This document shows, piece by piece, positions 7,773 to 16,150 of a stretch of 40,380 nucleotides of DNA. The stretch spans positions 1-40,380 of the forward strand of contig JASJXX010000013.1 in NCBI GenBank assembly GCA_030123765.1, given 5' to 3'. The notes below the pieces were generated by a model that searched no databases, was not told the DNA's origin, and worked only from the letters and a program-made list of their open reading frames with translations. This DNA is from Actinomycetota bacterium (GTDB lineage Bacteria > Actinomycetota > Acidimicrobiia > Spongiisociales > UBA5794). The translations under genes were made by a program, and so were the position numbers. Every line of letters starts with the position of its first letter. Within the stretch, counting starts at the first letter, position 1.

Positions 7773-10106
7773 ATGGACTGGCAGAACGATCCTGAACTCG
7801 CGAAGCTCTTCAAAGACGAGATGGACGAACGGTCCAGCAGTCTCGCCGAGGGTGCCGACGCGGTGCTCGCGGGCGAGATCACGGCAGAGATCTCCAGCCA
7901 GATGCTGCGCGAAGGCCACACCGTAAAGGGCACAGGCAGGGTCATGGGGTACGAAGGCATCGCCCGCGGGGGGGAGGCGTGCGAGTTGGTGTGGCGTTTC
8001 ATCCAGCAGGGAGACCTTCCGCTCTCTCCGATGCTCGGCCGGACGTTGGCGTTGCTCGCCGAGTCCATCCCCCACTCACTTCTCGGAGACGACGTACCGG
8101 TGTCAGAGGCTCTCGAGACGCTTCGAACGCTCATTGAGAACCCGGATCTGCTCGCGAAGCTTCCGAACCCTCTCACCCCGGAAGAGCCAGCCTCCCAGGC
8201 AGCGGCAGGTGGTGTCGAGTCTGAACAGGACGGCGTTGCGGGAGAGCCGCTTGTATTCGAACCTGGCCCGGATGGCAGACTCGCGACACCAACGATCACC
8301 TATGAGTTCGTCAGCGATTCGAAGACGGATGGCGGATCACCGGCGGGTGCCGATCCGTCGGCGATCGGCGGCGATGTGTCACCGCTCGACGAGCCGTCGG
8401 GACTCACGTATCTCGATGGGGAACGATCAGTTCTCGATCCGGAGAGACGTCAACGCTATGACCTCGGGGGACTCGTCGGTGCAGTTGAGATCTGGGCTTC
8501 CGAGGAGTCGGTGCCTGTGAACGCCGGGCGTCTCTTCCGTATGATCAATGATGCCGCAGCTGTCAGGATCGATCTTGATTCTGTCGTGCGCCAGGCATCC
8601 CAGGCACTTTCGAGGGAACAGAGAGGGGTGTCTGGCTCGACCTCCGAAGAGATTCTCGAGTCACTCGAAGCGGTGCGGCGCGCCTCTGTGCATCTCGAAT
8701 CTGCCGCTCTCGGCCTCACGCTGGTTCCTATCTCCAAGATCACCGCCACGCTGTCGCAACTCGTCAAGTACCTCTCGAGAAAGCTCGAAAAAGACGTCGA
8801 ACTCATCGTCGAGGGCGGCGAGACGGTGATCGACCGCCAGCTTCTTGATCGGATCGGTGAGGTGATCCGCCAGCTCGTCGTGAACGCGGTGACGCATGGC
8901 CTTGAGCCTTCGAGTGTTCGCGTCGCGGCAGGGAAGCCTGCAACGGGTACGTTGAGGGTCTCCGTGAGCAGGGACGACCAGCATCTCCAGCTCGTAATCT
9001 CCGATGACGGCGCCGGCATTGACTGGGCCGCGGTGCGTGACAAGGCGATCGAGTTGGGCCTCATCGAAGGAGATCCGAGCGCAGAGGAGCTTCGGTCGAT
9101 CCTGTTCACGAAGAGCTTCTCCGCGAACCCGGACTCCTCTGAATTCACCGGTGATGGATCCGGGCTTGCCCGGGTCACCGAGATCGTCAAAGAGGTATTC
9201 GGTGCGATGACTCTCGACTCGGCATTGGGTCGCGGGACGAGCTTCGTCATCACGATGCCAGCGCATCGCGCCTTGCAGCGAGCCTCGATGTTCATGGCGG
9301 GAGGTCGTACTTGGGGCATCCCCGCCGCTGCAGTCGTCGAGACGATGCCCATCGCTGACGTCACTATCTCGGTGACTGAGAAAGGGAGCTCGATCGGTTT
9401 CCAGAATGAGACGGTTCCCTACGCATCGTTCGCCTCGGTTGCCGGCCTTGATATGGAAGGCTTCCCGACAGAGGTGATGATCATCCGGAGTCCGACGGGT
9501 CTGATCGCTCTCGCCGTCGATGAGGTGCTCGAGGCGCATGAGGTCGCGACGAAGGATCTTGGGCCGCTCCTGAGTGGATCCTCTGTCGTGAGTGGTGTTG
9601 CTCTCCTTGGCGGAGATGACACGGTCATTCTGGTAGATGCCGGTCGCCTGGCCGATCGTATCCGGTCTGTAGAGGCCCGCCCCGAGGGGCCCGTTCACAC
9701 CGTTCTCGTCGTTGACGACAGTCAGGGTGTGCGCCAGGTCGTATCCGGCGTGCTCGCTTCTCACGGCTTCTCGACAGTCTCCGCGGGGAGTGTGTCCGAC
9801 GCGCTCGCTGTTCTGTCGAGGAGCGACGTCGACGCGCTCGTAGTCGATTTCTCGATGCCTCGGGCCGATGGTGTTGCGCTGATCCACATGGTCCGACAGC
9901 GCTATGGCAGTATCCCTGTCGTGATGCTGTCAGGAGTTGCATCGAGTGAGGATCGCTCCAGGGCGGAGCGTGCGGGCGTGGATGCATTCTTCGACAAAGC
10001 CGACTTCGCCAAGGGAGCCCTCGTCGAGAAACTGCGTGATCTGATCAGAGACGCGGCAGATCGGAACTTTCAGGAATCCTCCGAAGAGCCGGTCGTAGTC
10101 TCATAG
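7773..10106 (+). CDS. Orphan CheA-like hybrid histidine kinase (Hpt-ATPase-CheW-REC)
   Basis: The product has 777 residues. Domain order: Hpt domain with phospho-acceptor His49 (EGHTVKGTGRVMGYEG); a variable acidic linker (about 120-240); a CheA-type dimerisation/ATPase region with N-box LVVNAVTHGLEP (about 367), G1 box DDGAGI (about 411) and GDGSGLARVTEIV (about 460); a CheW-like domain (about 495-640); and a C-terminal receiver (about 642-765) with an acidic pair (VVDDSQ), phospho-acceptor Asp692 (VVDFSMP), MLSG and an FDKADF lysine. Such hybrids signal by His-Asp phosphorelay. No che, fla or pil genes accompany it, so its input and output are unknown. ATG 7773 is preferred over TTG 7737; neither has a clear ribosome site. 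The receiver may act as an internal phosphate sink. Confidence 0.88.
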   Translation: MDWQNDPELAKLFKDEMDERSSSLAEGADAVLAGEITAEISSQMLREGHTVKGTGRVMGYEGIARGGEACELVWRFIQQGDLPLSPMLGRTLALLAESIPHSLLGDDVPVSEALETLRTLIENPDLLAKLPNPLTPEEPASQAAAGGVESEQDGVAGEPLVFEPGPDGRLATPTITYEFVSDSKTDGGSPAGADPSAIGGDVSPLDEPSGLTYLDGERSVLDPERRQRYDLGGLVGAVEIWASEESVPVNAGRLFRMINDAAAVRIDLDSVVRQASQALSREQRGVSGSTSEEILESLEAVRRASVHLESAALGLTLVPISKITATLSQLVKYLSRKLEKDVELIVEGGETVIDRQLLDRIGEVIRQLVVNAVTHGLEPSSVRVAAGKPATGTLRVSVSRDDQHLQLVISDDGAGIDWAAVRDKAIELGLIEGDPSAEELRSILFTKSFSANPDSSEFTGDGSGLARVTEIVKEVFGAMTLDSALGRGTSFVITMPAHRALQRASMFMAGGRTWGIPAAAVVETMPIADVTISVTEKGSSIGFQNETVPYASFASVAGLDMEGFPTEVMIIRSPTGLIALAVDEVLEAHEVATKDLGPLLSGSSVVSGVALLGGDDTVILVDAGRLADRIRSVEARPEGPVHTVLVVDDSQGVRQVVSGVLASHGFSTVSAGSVSDALAVLSRSDVDALVVDFSMPRADGVALIHMVRQRYGSIPVVMLSGVASSEDRSRAERAGVDAFFDKADFAKGALVEKLRDLIRDAADRNFQESSEEPVVVS

Positions 10107-10201
10107 CGCTTCGTCTGGAAGGACTCCCTGCGTCGTGAGAGAGGGTGGTGCGGCGGGCATCACGCGTACGCCGTTCCCAGCGGTTTCGTTTCTAGCACGA
10201 G

Positions 10202-10236
10202 TATCATCGGGGGGTTCCCCTACCGCCTGAGTAGGG
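10202..10236 (+). promoter_or_regulatory. Promoter and structured 5' leader of the BMP lipoprotein gene
   Basis: TATCAT (10202-10207) matches 5 of 6 -10 bases; no good -35 is visible. Just downstream, GGGG (10209-10212) can pair with CCCC (10217-10220), while CCCTAC (10218-10223) can instead pair with GTAGGG (10231-10236). The two stems share bases and exclude each other. No known riboswitch class is recognised. Confidence 0.35.
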
Positions 10237-10268
10237 ATTGAAAAGATCGACTAATGAAAGGGTGCGTG

Positions 10269-11405
10269 ATGCGCTCAGAGCTCAAGCGTCGAGGACGGTT
10301 CCTCGCACTGCTGTTTGTGTTCGCTCTCGTTGCTGCTGCTTGCGGCAACGGTGGAGACGAGACGACGGCGACGACTGAAGCCTCGACGGCCGAAACAACG
10401 ACGACGACGACCGAAGCCTCGACGGCCGAAACAACGACGACGACGACTGAGGCTCCGAAGCCTGGCGAAGGCGTCAAGGTCGGTATGGCTTACGACATCG
10501 GTGGCCGCGGAGACAAATCCTTCAACGACTCGGCTGCTGCCGGTCTCGACCGTGCGGTTGCTGAACTTGGTGTCGACGCGACAGAGCTCGAGCCGACCGC
10601 TGGTGGAGAGGACCGTGAGGAGAACCTCCGTCTCCTCGCCGAAGACGGCAATGACGTGATCTTCGGTATCGGCTTCGCGTTCGCGGACAGCATCGCTGCT
10701 GCTGCGGCCGACTTCCCTGACACGAACTTCGCGATCATCGACTCCGTGGTCGACGCTCCGAACGTTGCGTCGCTGGTCTTCGCCGAGCATGAGGGATCCG
10801 CTCTCGTCGGTGCCGCAGCGGCGCTCAAGACACAGACGAACACGATTGGTTTCATCGGTGGTGTCGCTGGTCTCGGTCTCATCGAGAAGTTCCAGGCCGG
10901 CTACGAATTCGGTGCCAAGCAGGTCAACCCTGACGTCGAGATTCTCGTTCAGTACCTGACTGAGTTCCCTGACTTCGCCGGTTTCAACGACCCTGCGAAG
11001 GGTAAGGAAGCTGCTCTCGCGATGTACGAGGCAGGCGCTGACGTGGTGTACCACGCTGCAGGCGGCTCCGGCGCTGGACTCTTCGAGGCGGCCAAGGAGA
11101 CCTCTGAGAACACAGGTTCGAAGGTGTGGGCCATCGGTGTCGACTCCGACCAGTACAACACCGTCGGCGAAGAGGTAAGGGAGTACATCCTCACCTCGAT
11201 GCTCAAGCGTGTTGACGTCGCGGTCTTCTCGACCACGGAGAACTTCGTCCTCCACGGGCAGCAGTCCGGCATCGTCGTCTTCAACCTTGAGGTTGACGGC
11301 GTCGGCTACTCCACTTCAGGTGGATTCATCGATGACATCACGGACCAGCTCGAAGAGCTTCGTCTCAAGATCATCAGTGGCGAACTTGAGGTTCCGAGCG
11401 AATAG
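10269..11405 (+). CDS. BMP family lipoprotein, nucleoside-type ABC substrate-binding protein
   Basis: This 378-residue secreted lipoprotein has a lipoprotein signal (RSELKRRGR, a hydrophobic core, then VAAAC with lipidated Cys25), a Thr/Ala/Glu-rich linker containing two exact 12-residue repeats, and a BMP/Med-type periplasmic-binding domain (about residues 70-375). Typical BMP motifs are VGMAYDIGGRGDKSFNDSA, DVIFGIGFAF, GFIGGVAGLGLIEKFQAGYEFGA, YHAAGGSGAGLFEAA and AIGVDSDQYNT. Proteins of this family (PnrA, BmpA, RnsB) bind purine or other nucleosides. ATG 10269 is chosen because AAAGGG lies 7-8 bases upstream; ATG 10254 is possible. The following three genes supply the matching transporter. 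Confidence 0.9.
   Translation: MRSELKRRGRFLALLFVFALVAAACGNGGDETTATTEASTAETTTTTTEASTAETTTTTTEAPKPGEGVKVGMAYDIGGRGDKSFNDSAAAGLDRAVAELGVDATELEPTAGGEDREENLRLLAEDGNDVIFGIGFAFADSIAAAAADFPDTNFAIIDSVVDAPNVASLVFAEHEGSALVGAAAALKTQTNTIGFIGGVAGLGLIEKFQAGYEFGAKQVNPDVEILVQYLTEFPDFAGFNDPAKGKEAALAMYEAGADVVYHAAGGSGAGLFEAAKETSENTGSKVWAIGVDSDQYNTVGEEVREYILTSMLKRVDVAVFSTTENFVLHGQQSGIVVFNLEVDGVGYSTSGGFIDDITDQLEELRLKIISGELEVPSE
10377..10448 (+). repeat. Two 36-bp tandem repeats encoding the lipoprotein Thr-rich linker
   Basis: Copies at 10377-10412 and 10413-10448 begin GAAGCCTCGACGG and end in ACGACGACGAC plus C or T. Each encodes 12 residues rich in Thr, Glu and Ala. They lie just after the lipidated Cys and form a flexible tether; expansion or contraction by slippage would stay in frame. 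Confidence 0.85.
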
Positions 11406-11427
11406 TTCGCGGATCGAACCACTCTCA

Positions 11428-11469
11428 ATACAGCGAAGCCCGAGGCGCTAGCCTCGGGCTTCGCTGTAT
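11428..11469 (+). terminator. Strong hairpin between the lipoprotein and transporter genes
   Basis: A perfect 19-bp stem with loop GCTA, beginning 22 bases after the lipoprotein stop and ending 33 bases before the ATPase start. No T-run follows. Such intercistronic hairpins commonly stabilise or partially terminate the message, giving more binding protein than transporter. Confidence 0.7.
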
Positions 11470-11502
11470 GCACAACCTCTTGAGTGACGAAGGAGCCGCC
11501 AG

Positions 11503-13035
11503 GTGAACGAACGCCAGAGAGTCGTCGAACTCGTCGACATAACCAAGACGTTCCCCGGCGTGCTCGCCAACGACAACGCGCACCTCTCCGTCGGGCTCGC
11601 AGAGATTCATGCTGTCGTTGGAGAGAATGGTGCGGGAAAATCGACACTCGTGAAGATCCTGTACGGAATGCAGACACCCGACAGTGGAACGGTCCGGGTT
11701 AAGGGCAAAGACGTACACTTTCGCTCGCCGAAGGACGCCATCCGCAGCGGCATCGGCATGGTGCACCAGCACTTCATGCTTGCTGACAACCTCACCGTTC
11801 TTGAGAACATCATCCTCGGTGCGGAGCCAACGCGGGGAATCGCGCTCGATCTCAGGGGAGCGCGAGACAAGATCCTCTCTCTCTGCGACCAGTACGGTAT
11901 GAAGCTCGATCCGGATGTGCTTGTTGAAGAGTTGAGCATCGGTGAGCGGCAACGCATCGAGATCATGAAGGTTCTCTACCGCGGTGCGACGATTCTCATT
12001 CTCGACGAGCCGACTGCTGTGCTCGTACCACAGGAAGTGGACGACCTCTTTGTGTCCTTGCGGGAGCTCCAAGCCGAAGGCGTCACGATCATCTTCATCT
12101 CGCACAAGCTCGACGAGGTGCTCACGATCTCGGATGCCATCACCGTGATGCGAGCCGGCAGAACGGTTGCATCGGTGAAGCCTGGAGACATCACGGCTCG
12201 TGATCTCGCTGAGCTCATGGTGGGATCGGACCTCCCGACGCCTGATACCACGGTGTCAACGGTGACCGATGTCGTGGAGCTCCGCATCGTCGGGCTCACA
12301 AGTCTTCACACGGACGGTCGCGTCGCGATCGAGGACATCACGTTCGATATCCATCGAGGTGAGATCGTCGGAATTGCAGGTGTCGAAGGGAACGGACAGC
12401 CCCAGCTCGTGGACACGATCCTTGGCGTGCGAGACGCCGTGGCAGGTGCCTTGCATCTTGCGGGGAAGGATATCTCGGGGTTCGACACGAAGATGCGGAG
12501 GGACGAAGGCATCGGCATCATCCCGGAAGACCGTCATCGCCAGGGTCTGCTCCTCGACTCGCCCCTGTGGGAGAACGCGATGCTCGGCCATCAGTCGAAG
12601 AAGCCGTTCGCCAGGGGAATCTGGGTCGACAGAACAGGAGCACGTGACATCACCCGGGAGATCGTCGAACGTTTCGATGTGCGGACGCCGGGCGTCGACG
12701 TGAACGCCGTGGCTCTCTCGGGCGGGAACCAGCAGAAGCTGATCGTAGGGAAAGAGTTGATCCTCGACCCGTCAGTCCTCATCGCTGCTCACCCGACGCG
12801 AGGCATTGACGTCGGCGCGCAGGCAGCCGTCTGGGAGGAGCTCAGACAGGCCCGACGAGAGGGGATGGCGATACTGCTGATCTCTGCGGACCTCGAGGAG
12901 CTGATTGGCCTCTCCGACACCCTGCTGGTTCTCTTCGACGGACGGATCGTCGCGAAGCTCGATCCCGCGGATGTCACTCCGAAGACGCTCGGTTCACACA
13001 TGACGGGTGTCGCTGTTGAGGAGGAGGCGTTGTGA
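11503..13035 (+). CDS. Nucleoside-type ABC transporter ATP-binding protein (two NBDs)
   Basis: The 510-residue protein carries two fused nucleotide-binding domains, as in YufO/RnsA/RbsA-type importers. NBD1: Walker A GENGAGKST, signature LSIGERQR, Walker B ILILDEPTA and an H-loop in ISHKLDE. NBD2: GVEGNGQ in place of a full Walker A, intact signature LSGGNQQK, and VLIAAHPTRGIDVGA in place of the usual DE. This asymmetry is normal for the family. It powers uptake through the two permeases that follow. GTG 11503 has GAAGGAG 7 bases upstream. The stop overlaps the next start by 4 bases. Confidence 0.95.
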   Translation: MNERQRVVELVDITKTFPGVLANDNAHLSVGLAEIHAVVGENGAGKSTLVKILYGMQTPDSGTVRVKGKDVHFRSPKDAIRSGIGMVHQHFMLADNLTVLENIILGAEPTRGIALDLRGARDKILSLCDQYGMKLDPDVLVEELSIGERQRIEIMKVLYRGATILILDEPTAVLVPQEVDDLFVSLRELQAEGVTIIFISHKLDEVLTISDAITVMRAGRTVASVKPGDITARDLAELMVGSDLPTPDTTVSTVTDVVELRIVGLTSLHTDGRVAIEDITFDIHRGEIVGIAGVEGNGQPQLVDTILGVRDAVAGALHLAGKDISGFDTKMRRDEGIGIIPEDRHRQGLLLDSPLWENAMLGHQSKKPFARGIWVDRTGARDITREIVERFDVRTPGVDVNAVALSGGNQQKLIVGKELILDPSVLIAAHPTRGIDVGAQAAVWEELRQARREGMAILLISADLEELIGLSDTLLVLFDGRIVAKLDPADVTPKTLGSHMTGVAVEEEAL

Positions 13036-14150
13036 TCAAGAAGATCGGCCTCGCGATCGTCGCTCCCGTCGTCGCGTTCACGTTCGCCGTCGGCGTCGCT
13101 GTCCTCGCTCTCCTGGCAGTCGGCGTCAACCCGATCGAGGCGTTCGGACTCATGTGGGATTTCGCGTCGACACCCACGTCTGTCGCTTCAATCATCAACA
13201 GGTCTGTCCCGCTCTACGTCGCGGCGGTCGCCGTCGCTATCGGATTCCAGATGAAGCTCTTCAACATCGGCGTTGAGGGCCAGTATCTCGTTGCCGCGCT
13301 GTTTGCCGGCTGGGTCGGGGGAAGCATCGTGTTGTGGGCGCCGTTCCACGTTCTCGTCGTTGTTCTCGTCGCCGCCGGTGTTGGGGCCCTGTGGGCAGGC
13401 GTCGCTGGTCTTCTCAAGGTGACCCGAGGCGTCAACGAGGTCGTTGCGACGATCATGCTGAACTTCATCGGGTTCTCCGTGATCGGCTTCTTTCTCGGAA
13501 ACTTCTTCTCCGTCGACAGCGGTGCGCTCAACCAGTCGACCCCGCCACTGCCCCCCTCAGCGCAGATCCCGGGCCTCAACTGGATATTCACACTTTTCGG
13601 GTTCGCTGAGCCTCGGGGCACGGAGCTTCAGGGCTTCGTGATCATCGCCATCCTCATTGGAATCGGCTATCACCTACTCGTGTGGAAGACGCGGTTCGGC
13701 TTCGAGCTGCGGGCATCGGGCATGAACCCGGGCGCCGCCCGAATGGCGGGTGTGAACCCCAAGAAGATGATTCTCTACACGATGCTGATCTCGGGCGGCA
13801 TAGCCGGGATGGTCGGACTCTCAACGATGCTCGGCAAGTTGCACGCCTTCACGCAGGACTTCCCCCGAGGACTGGGTTTCGCAGGCATCGCCGTGGCCCT
13901 GCTCGGGCGAAACAACGCGATCGGGATGGCGCTCGGTGCGTTGCTGTTCGGCTTCATGGAGCGGTCCGCGTTGATTCTTGACCTCAACGACATCCCGAAG
14001 GAGGTCGTCCAGATCATCCAGGGTGTCGTGGTGCTCTCGGTCGTCATCGCGTATGAGGTTGTGGCGAGAATCGTGAAGAATCGCGAGATCAAGACGGCGA
14101 GCGACGCTACCCAGGCTTCCACGGCCGGACCGCAGGAGGTGACAGCGTGA
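13032..14150 (+). CDS. Nucleoside-type ABC transporter permease (first subunit)
   Basis: A 372-residue polytopic membrane protein of the branched-chain amino acid/ribose/nucleoside permease family (BPD_transp_2; YufP/RnsC type). Recognisable are the core FNIGVEGQYLVAALFAGWVG, TRGVNEVVATIMLNFIGF, and the cytoplasmic coupling region ASGMNPGAARMAGVNPKKM. About ten hydrophobic segments. GTG 13032 overlaps the ATPase stop (GTGA), and its own stop overlaps the next permease start in the same way, indicating coupled translation of a heterodimeric channel. Confidence 0.94.
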   Translation: MIKKIGLAIVAPVVAFTFAVGVAVLALLAVGVNPIEAFGLMWDFASTPTSVASIINRSVPLYVAAVAVAIGFQMKLFNIGVEGQYLVAALFAGWVGGSIVLWAPFHVLVVVLVAAGVGALWAGVAGLLKVTRGVNEVVATIMLNFIGFSVIGFFLGNFFSVDSGALNQSTPPLPPSAQIPGLNWIFTLFGFAEPRGTELQGFVIIAILIGIGYHLLVWKTRFGFELRASGMNPGAARMAGVNPKKMILYTMLISGGIAGMVGLSTMLGKLHAFTQDFPRGLGFAGIAVALLGRNNAIGMALGALLFGFMERSALILDLNDIPKEVVQIIQGVVVLSVVIAYEVVARIVKNREIKTASDATQASTAGPQEVTA

Positions 14151-15403
14151 CTGCCAAGATCACAAGCTTGGGTGCAGGGCTGATGGAACGAACCGGCCGG
14201 ATGTCGTCTGCGCGCAAGTACGCGCTGCTGTTCATCCTGGGACTGTTCGTCCTCTCCCTCGTTCAACTGATTGCTGGCACGAAACAGTTGACGGCGCCGG
14301 GCACATGGGGCGCCGCCTTGCGTCTCACGGTTCCCATCATGCTCGCCGCTCTCGGCGGCCTCTACTCGGAGCGATCAGGCGTCATCAACATCGGCCTGGA
14401 AGGCATGATGATCGCCGGTACCTGGTTCGGCGCTTGGGCAGGATGGCAGTACGGCCCCTGGGCGGGTATCGCCTTCGGACTCATAGGTGGCGCGCTCTTC
14501 GGCCTGATCCACGCAATAGCGACCGTGACGTTCGCTGTCGATCAGATCGTGTCGGGGGTCGCGATCAACATCCTCGCAGCCGGATCGATGCGTTTCCTCT
14601 CTTCTGCGTTGTACACCGCGGATACGGGCGGCGGCGCCACGCAGAGTCCCCGGATCCAGGGCTTCATTGGAACCTTCAATGTGCCGTTGGTGTCGGAGTG
14701 GTTAGGCGCGCTCTCTGACAGAGGCTGGTTCTTCATCTCTGACGTTGCAGGCATAGGTGCCGGAATGACGACACGTGTGTCGTGGTTCACGCTCTTAGCC
14801 CTCGTGTTGATTCCTGCGACGTGGTGGCTGCTGTGGCGCACGGTGTGGGGGTTGCGACTCAGATCGGCAGGGGAGAACCCGTGGGCTGCAGAGTCTCTCG
14901 GTGTGCCCGTGCTGCGCATGAAGTACTGGGGCGTCGTGATCTCAGGTGCTCTCGCCGGGATGGGCGGCTCCTATCTCGTCGTTGTCCAGGCAGGCATCTA
15001 CCGCGAAGGCATGACCGCGGGCCGGGGATTCATCGGTCTCGGCGCAATGATTTTCGGAAATTACAGCCCATTCGGGTTGCTTGCAGGCTCTGGGATCTTC
15101 GGGTACTCGGATGCTCTCCGCCTCCGGCAGGACTCGGTACACGCGATCCTGCTACTTCTCGCGATCGGCCTGATGATGTTCGGCACGTACTCCCTCTTCA
15201 AGAGGAACTACCAGGGATCAGCCACCCAGGGGGTGTTCGCGATGCTCTTCTTCATCTGGTGGTTCACGACCGACGACGTGCCAGGACAGATCGTCACAGC
15301 GACGCCGTACATCGTGACACTCCTCGTGCTCACGATTGCGAGTCAGCGGCTTCGGTTCCCTGCCGCCGACGGTGTCAAGTACCGCAGAGGCGAAGCACAC
15401 TAG
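14147..15403 (+). CDS. Nucleoside-type ABC transporter permease (second subunit)
   Basis: This 418-residue membrane protein is the partner of the preceding permease (YufQ/RnsD type). Family marks are LGGLYSERSGVINIGLEGMMIAGTWFGAW, the VDQIVSGVAINILAAG stretch, and the coupling motif SAGENPWAAESLGVPVLRMKYWGV. It is somewhat longer than usual owing to two extra C-terminal hydrophobic segments (about residues 365-405). GTG 14147 overlaps the previous stop. It ends the importer operon; a palindrome follows at 15413. Confidence 0.94.
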   Translation: MTAKITSLGAGLMERTGRMSSARKYALLFILGLFVLSLVQLIAGTKQLTAPGTWGAALRLTVPIMLAALGGLYSERSGVINIGLEGMMIAGTWFGAWAGWQYGPWAGIAFGLIGGALFGLIHAIATVTFAVDQIVSGVAINILAAGSMRFLSSALYTADTGGGATQSPRIQGFIGTFNVPLVSEWLGALSDRGWFFISDVAGIGAGMTTRVSWFTLLALVLIPATWWLLWRTVWGLRLRSAGENPWAAESLGVPVLRMKYWGVVISGALAGMGGSYLVVVQAGIYREGMTAGRGFIGLGAMIFGNYSPFGLLAGSGIFGYSDALRLRQDSVHAILLLLAIGLMMFGTYSLFKRNYQGSATQGVFAMLFFIWWFTTDDVPGQIVTATPYIVTLLVLTIASQRLRFPAADGVKYRRGEAH

Positions 15404-15412
15404 GAACTCGCA

Positions 15413-15432
15413 GAGTTCGGACGTCCGAACTC
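15413..15432. terminator. Palindrome between convergent genes, probable bidirectional terminator
   Basis: GAGTTCGGACGTCCGAACTC is a perfect 20-base palindrome lying 10 bases after the permease stop and overlapping the stop codon of the convergent membrane-protein gene. The left arm can also pair with GAACTC just upstream (15405-15410 region). Position between convergent genes suggests termination in both directions. Confidence 0.55.
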
Positions 15433-16105
15433 AGTGGTACCGCATCTCTCGCCTGTACTTCGCCCAGTCGGAGGACTTCGTTGACCAGGCAATGTCGGTG
15501 ATGATCTGCACGATGCCGAGAAGGATCAGGACGACGGGTACCCAACCGGGGATAGATGCCATGGCCAGAGCGGCGGGGAGTACGAGAAAAGGAATCGTCT
15601 TGGTGACGATCGCGCCCGACGCGTGCATCCACGCCCTTGAGCGGGGAGACGTGCGCAGGTACGTCGCGTAATCGGTCTTCACCCCGGGTTGGGGTCTGCC
15701 ACGACCCACGAACCAGGCGGTGAACCGGATGCCTGCGACGCGGCCGACGACGAGGTGCCCGAGCCCGTGTGTCGCCCCGATGAGAGTTCCTGTTCCCGCG
15801 AGGAACACCAGTCCGCTCCACGGGGCAGCGGATGGCGACAGTGCGATAAGTGCAACTCCGAGAGCCGCTGCGATCAGTGCGAGGGCCGTGCCGATCGAGA
15901 TCGGGATCAAGAGCCGGGCCCACGCGGTGAACGCAGCACCGTCGATTGCTCCGATTCGGTCGGCGAATCGATTGATGAGCGCGGGGTCACCCTTCACCGC
16001 GTGCACGGCTCTCCAAAATCCAACCGCCCTGAGATCCGCGACGGAACTCTCACCTATCTGATGCTCCGCGGCCGTCAGGACCGCGTCAATTTCTTCAGGA
16101 GTCAC
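15431..16105 (-). CDS. Polytopic membrane protein with a degenerate M50-like HGLGH motif
   Basis: The product has 224 residues: a soluble N-terminal helical part (1-60), then about five hydrophobic segments. One of them leads into ATHGLGHLVVGRVAGIRF, which resembles the HExxH zinc site of site-2 proteases but has Leu where the catalytic Glu should be (H113-G-L-G-H117). Later, IITDIAWS places an Asp (D204) in a membrane segment. It may be an inactive M50 relative or an unrelated conserved membrane family; I cannot name it. GTG 16105 has TATGTT 6 bases upstream, suggesting a leaderless message. Confidence 0.72.
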   Translation of the reverse strand: MTPEEIDAVLTAAEHQIGESSVADLRAVGFWRAVHAVKGDPALINRFADRIGAIDGAAFTAWARLLIPISIGTALALIAAALGVALIALSPSAAPWSGLVFLAGTGTLIGATHGLGHLVVGRVAGIRFTAWFVGRGRPQPGVKTDYATYLRTSPRSRAWMHASGAIVTKTIPFLVLPAALAMASIPGWVPVVLILLGIVQIITDIAWSTKSSDWAKYRREMRYH

Positions 16106-16150
16106 AAACCGAACATACCACGACGAGTGCGAGGTGGCGCGTCGTCCATC

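Noticed and set aside
10377-10448. Thr-rich repeats in the lipoprotein as a sign of foreign DNA
   Set aside because: Thr/Glu linkers after the lipidated Cys are common in actinobacterial lipoproteins and are explained by slippage.
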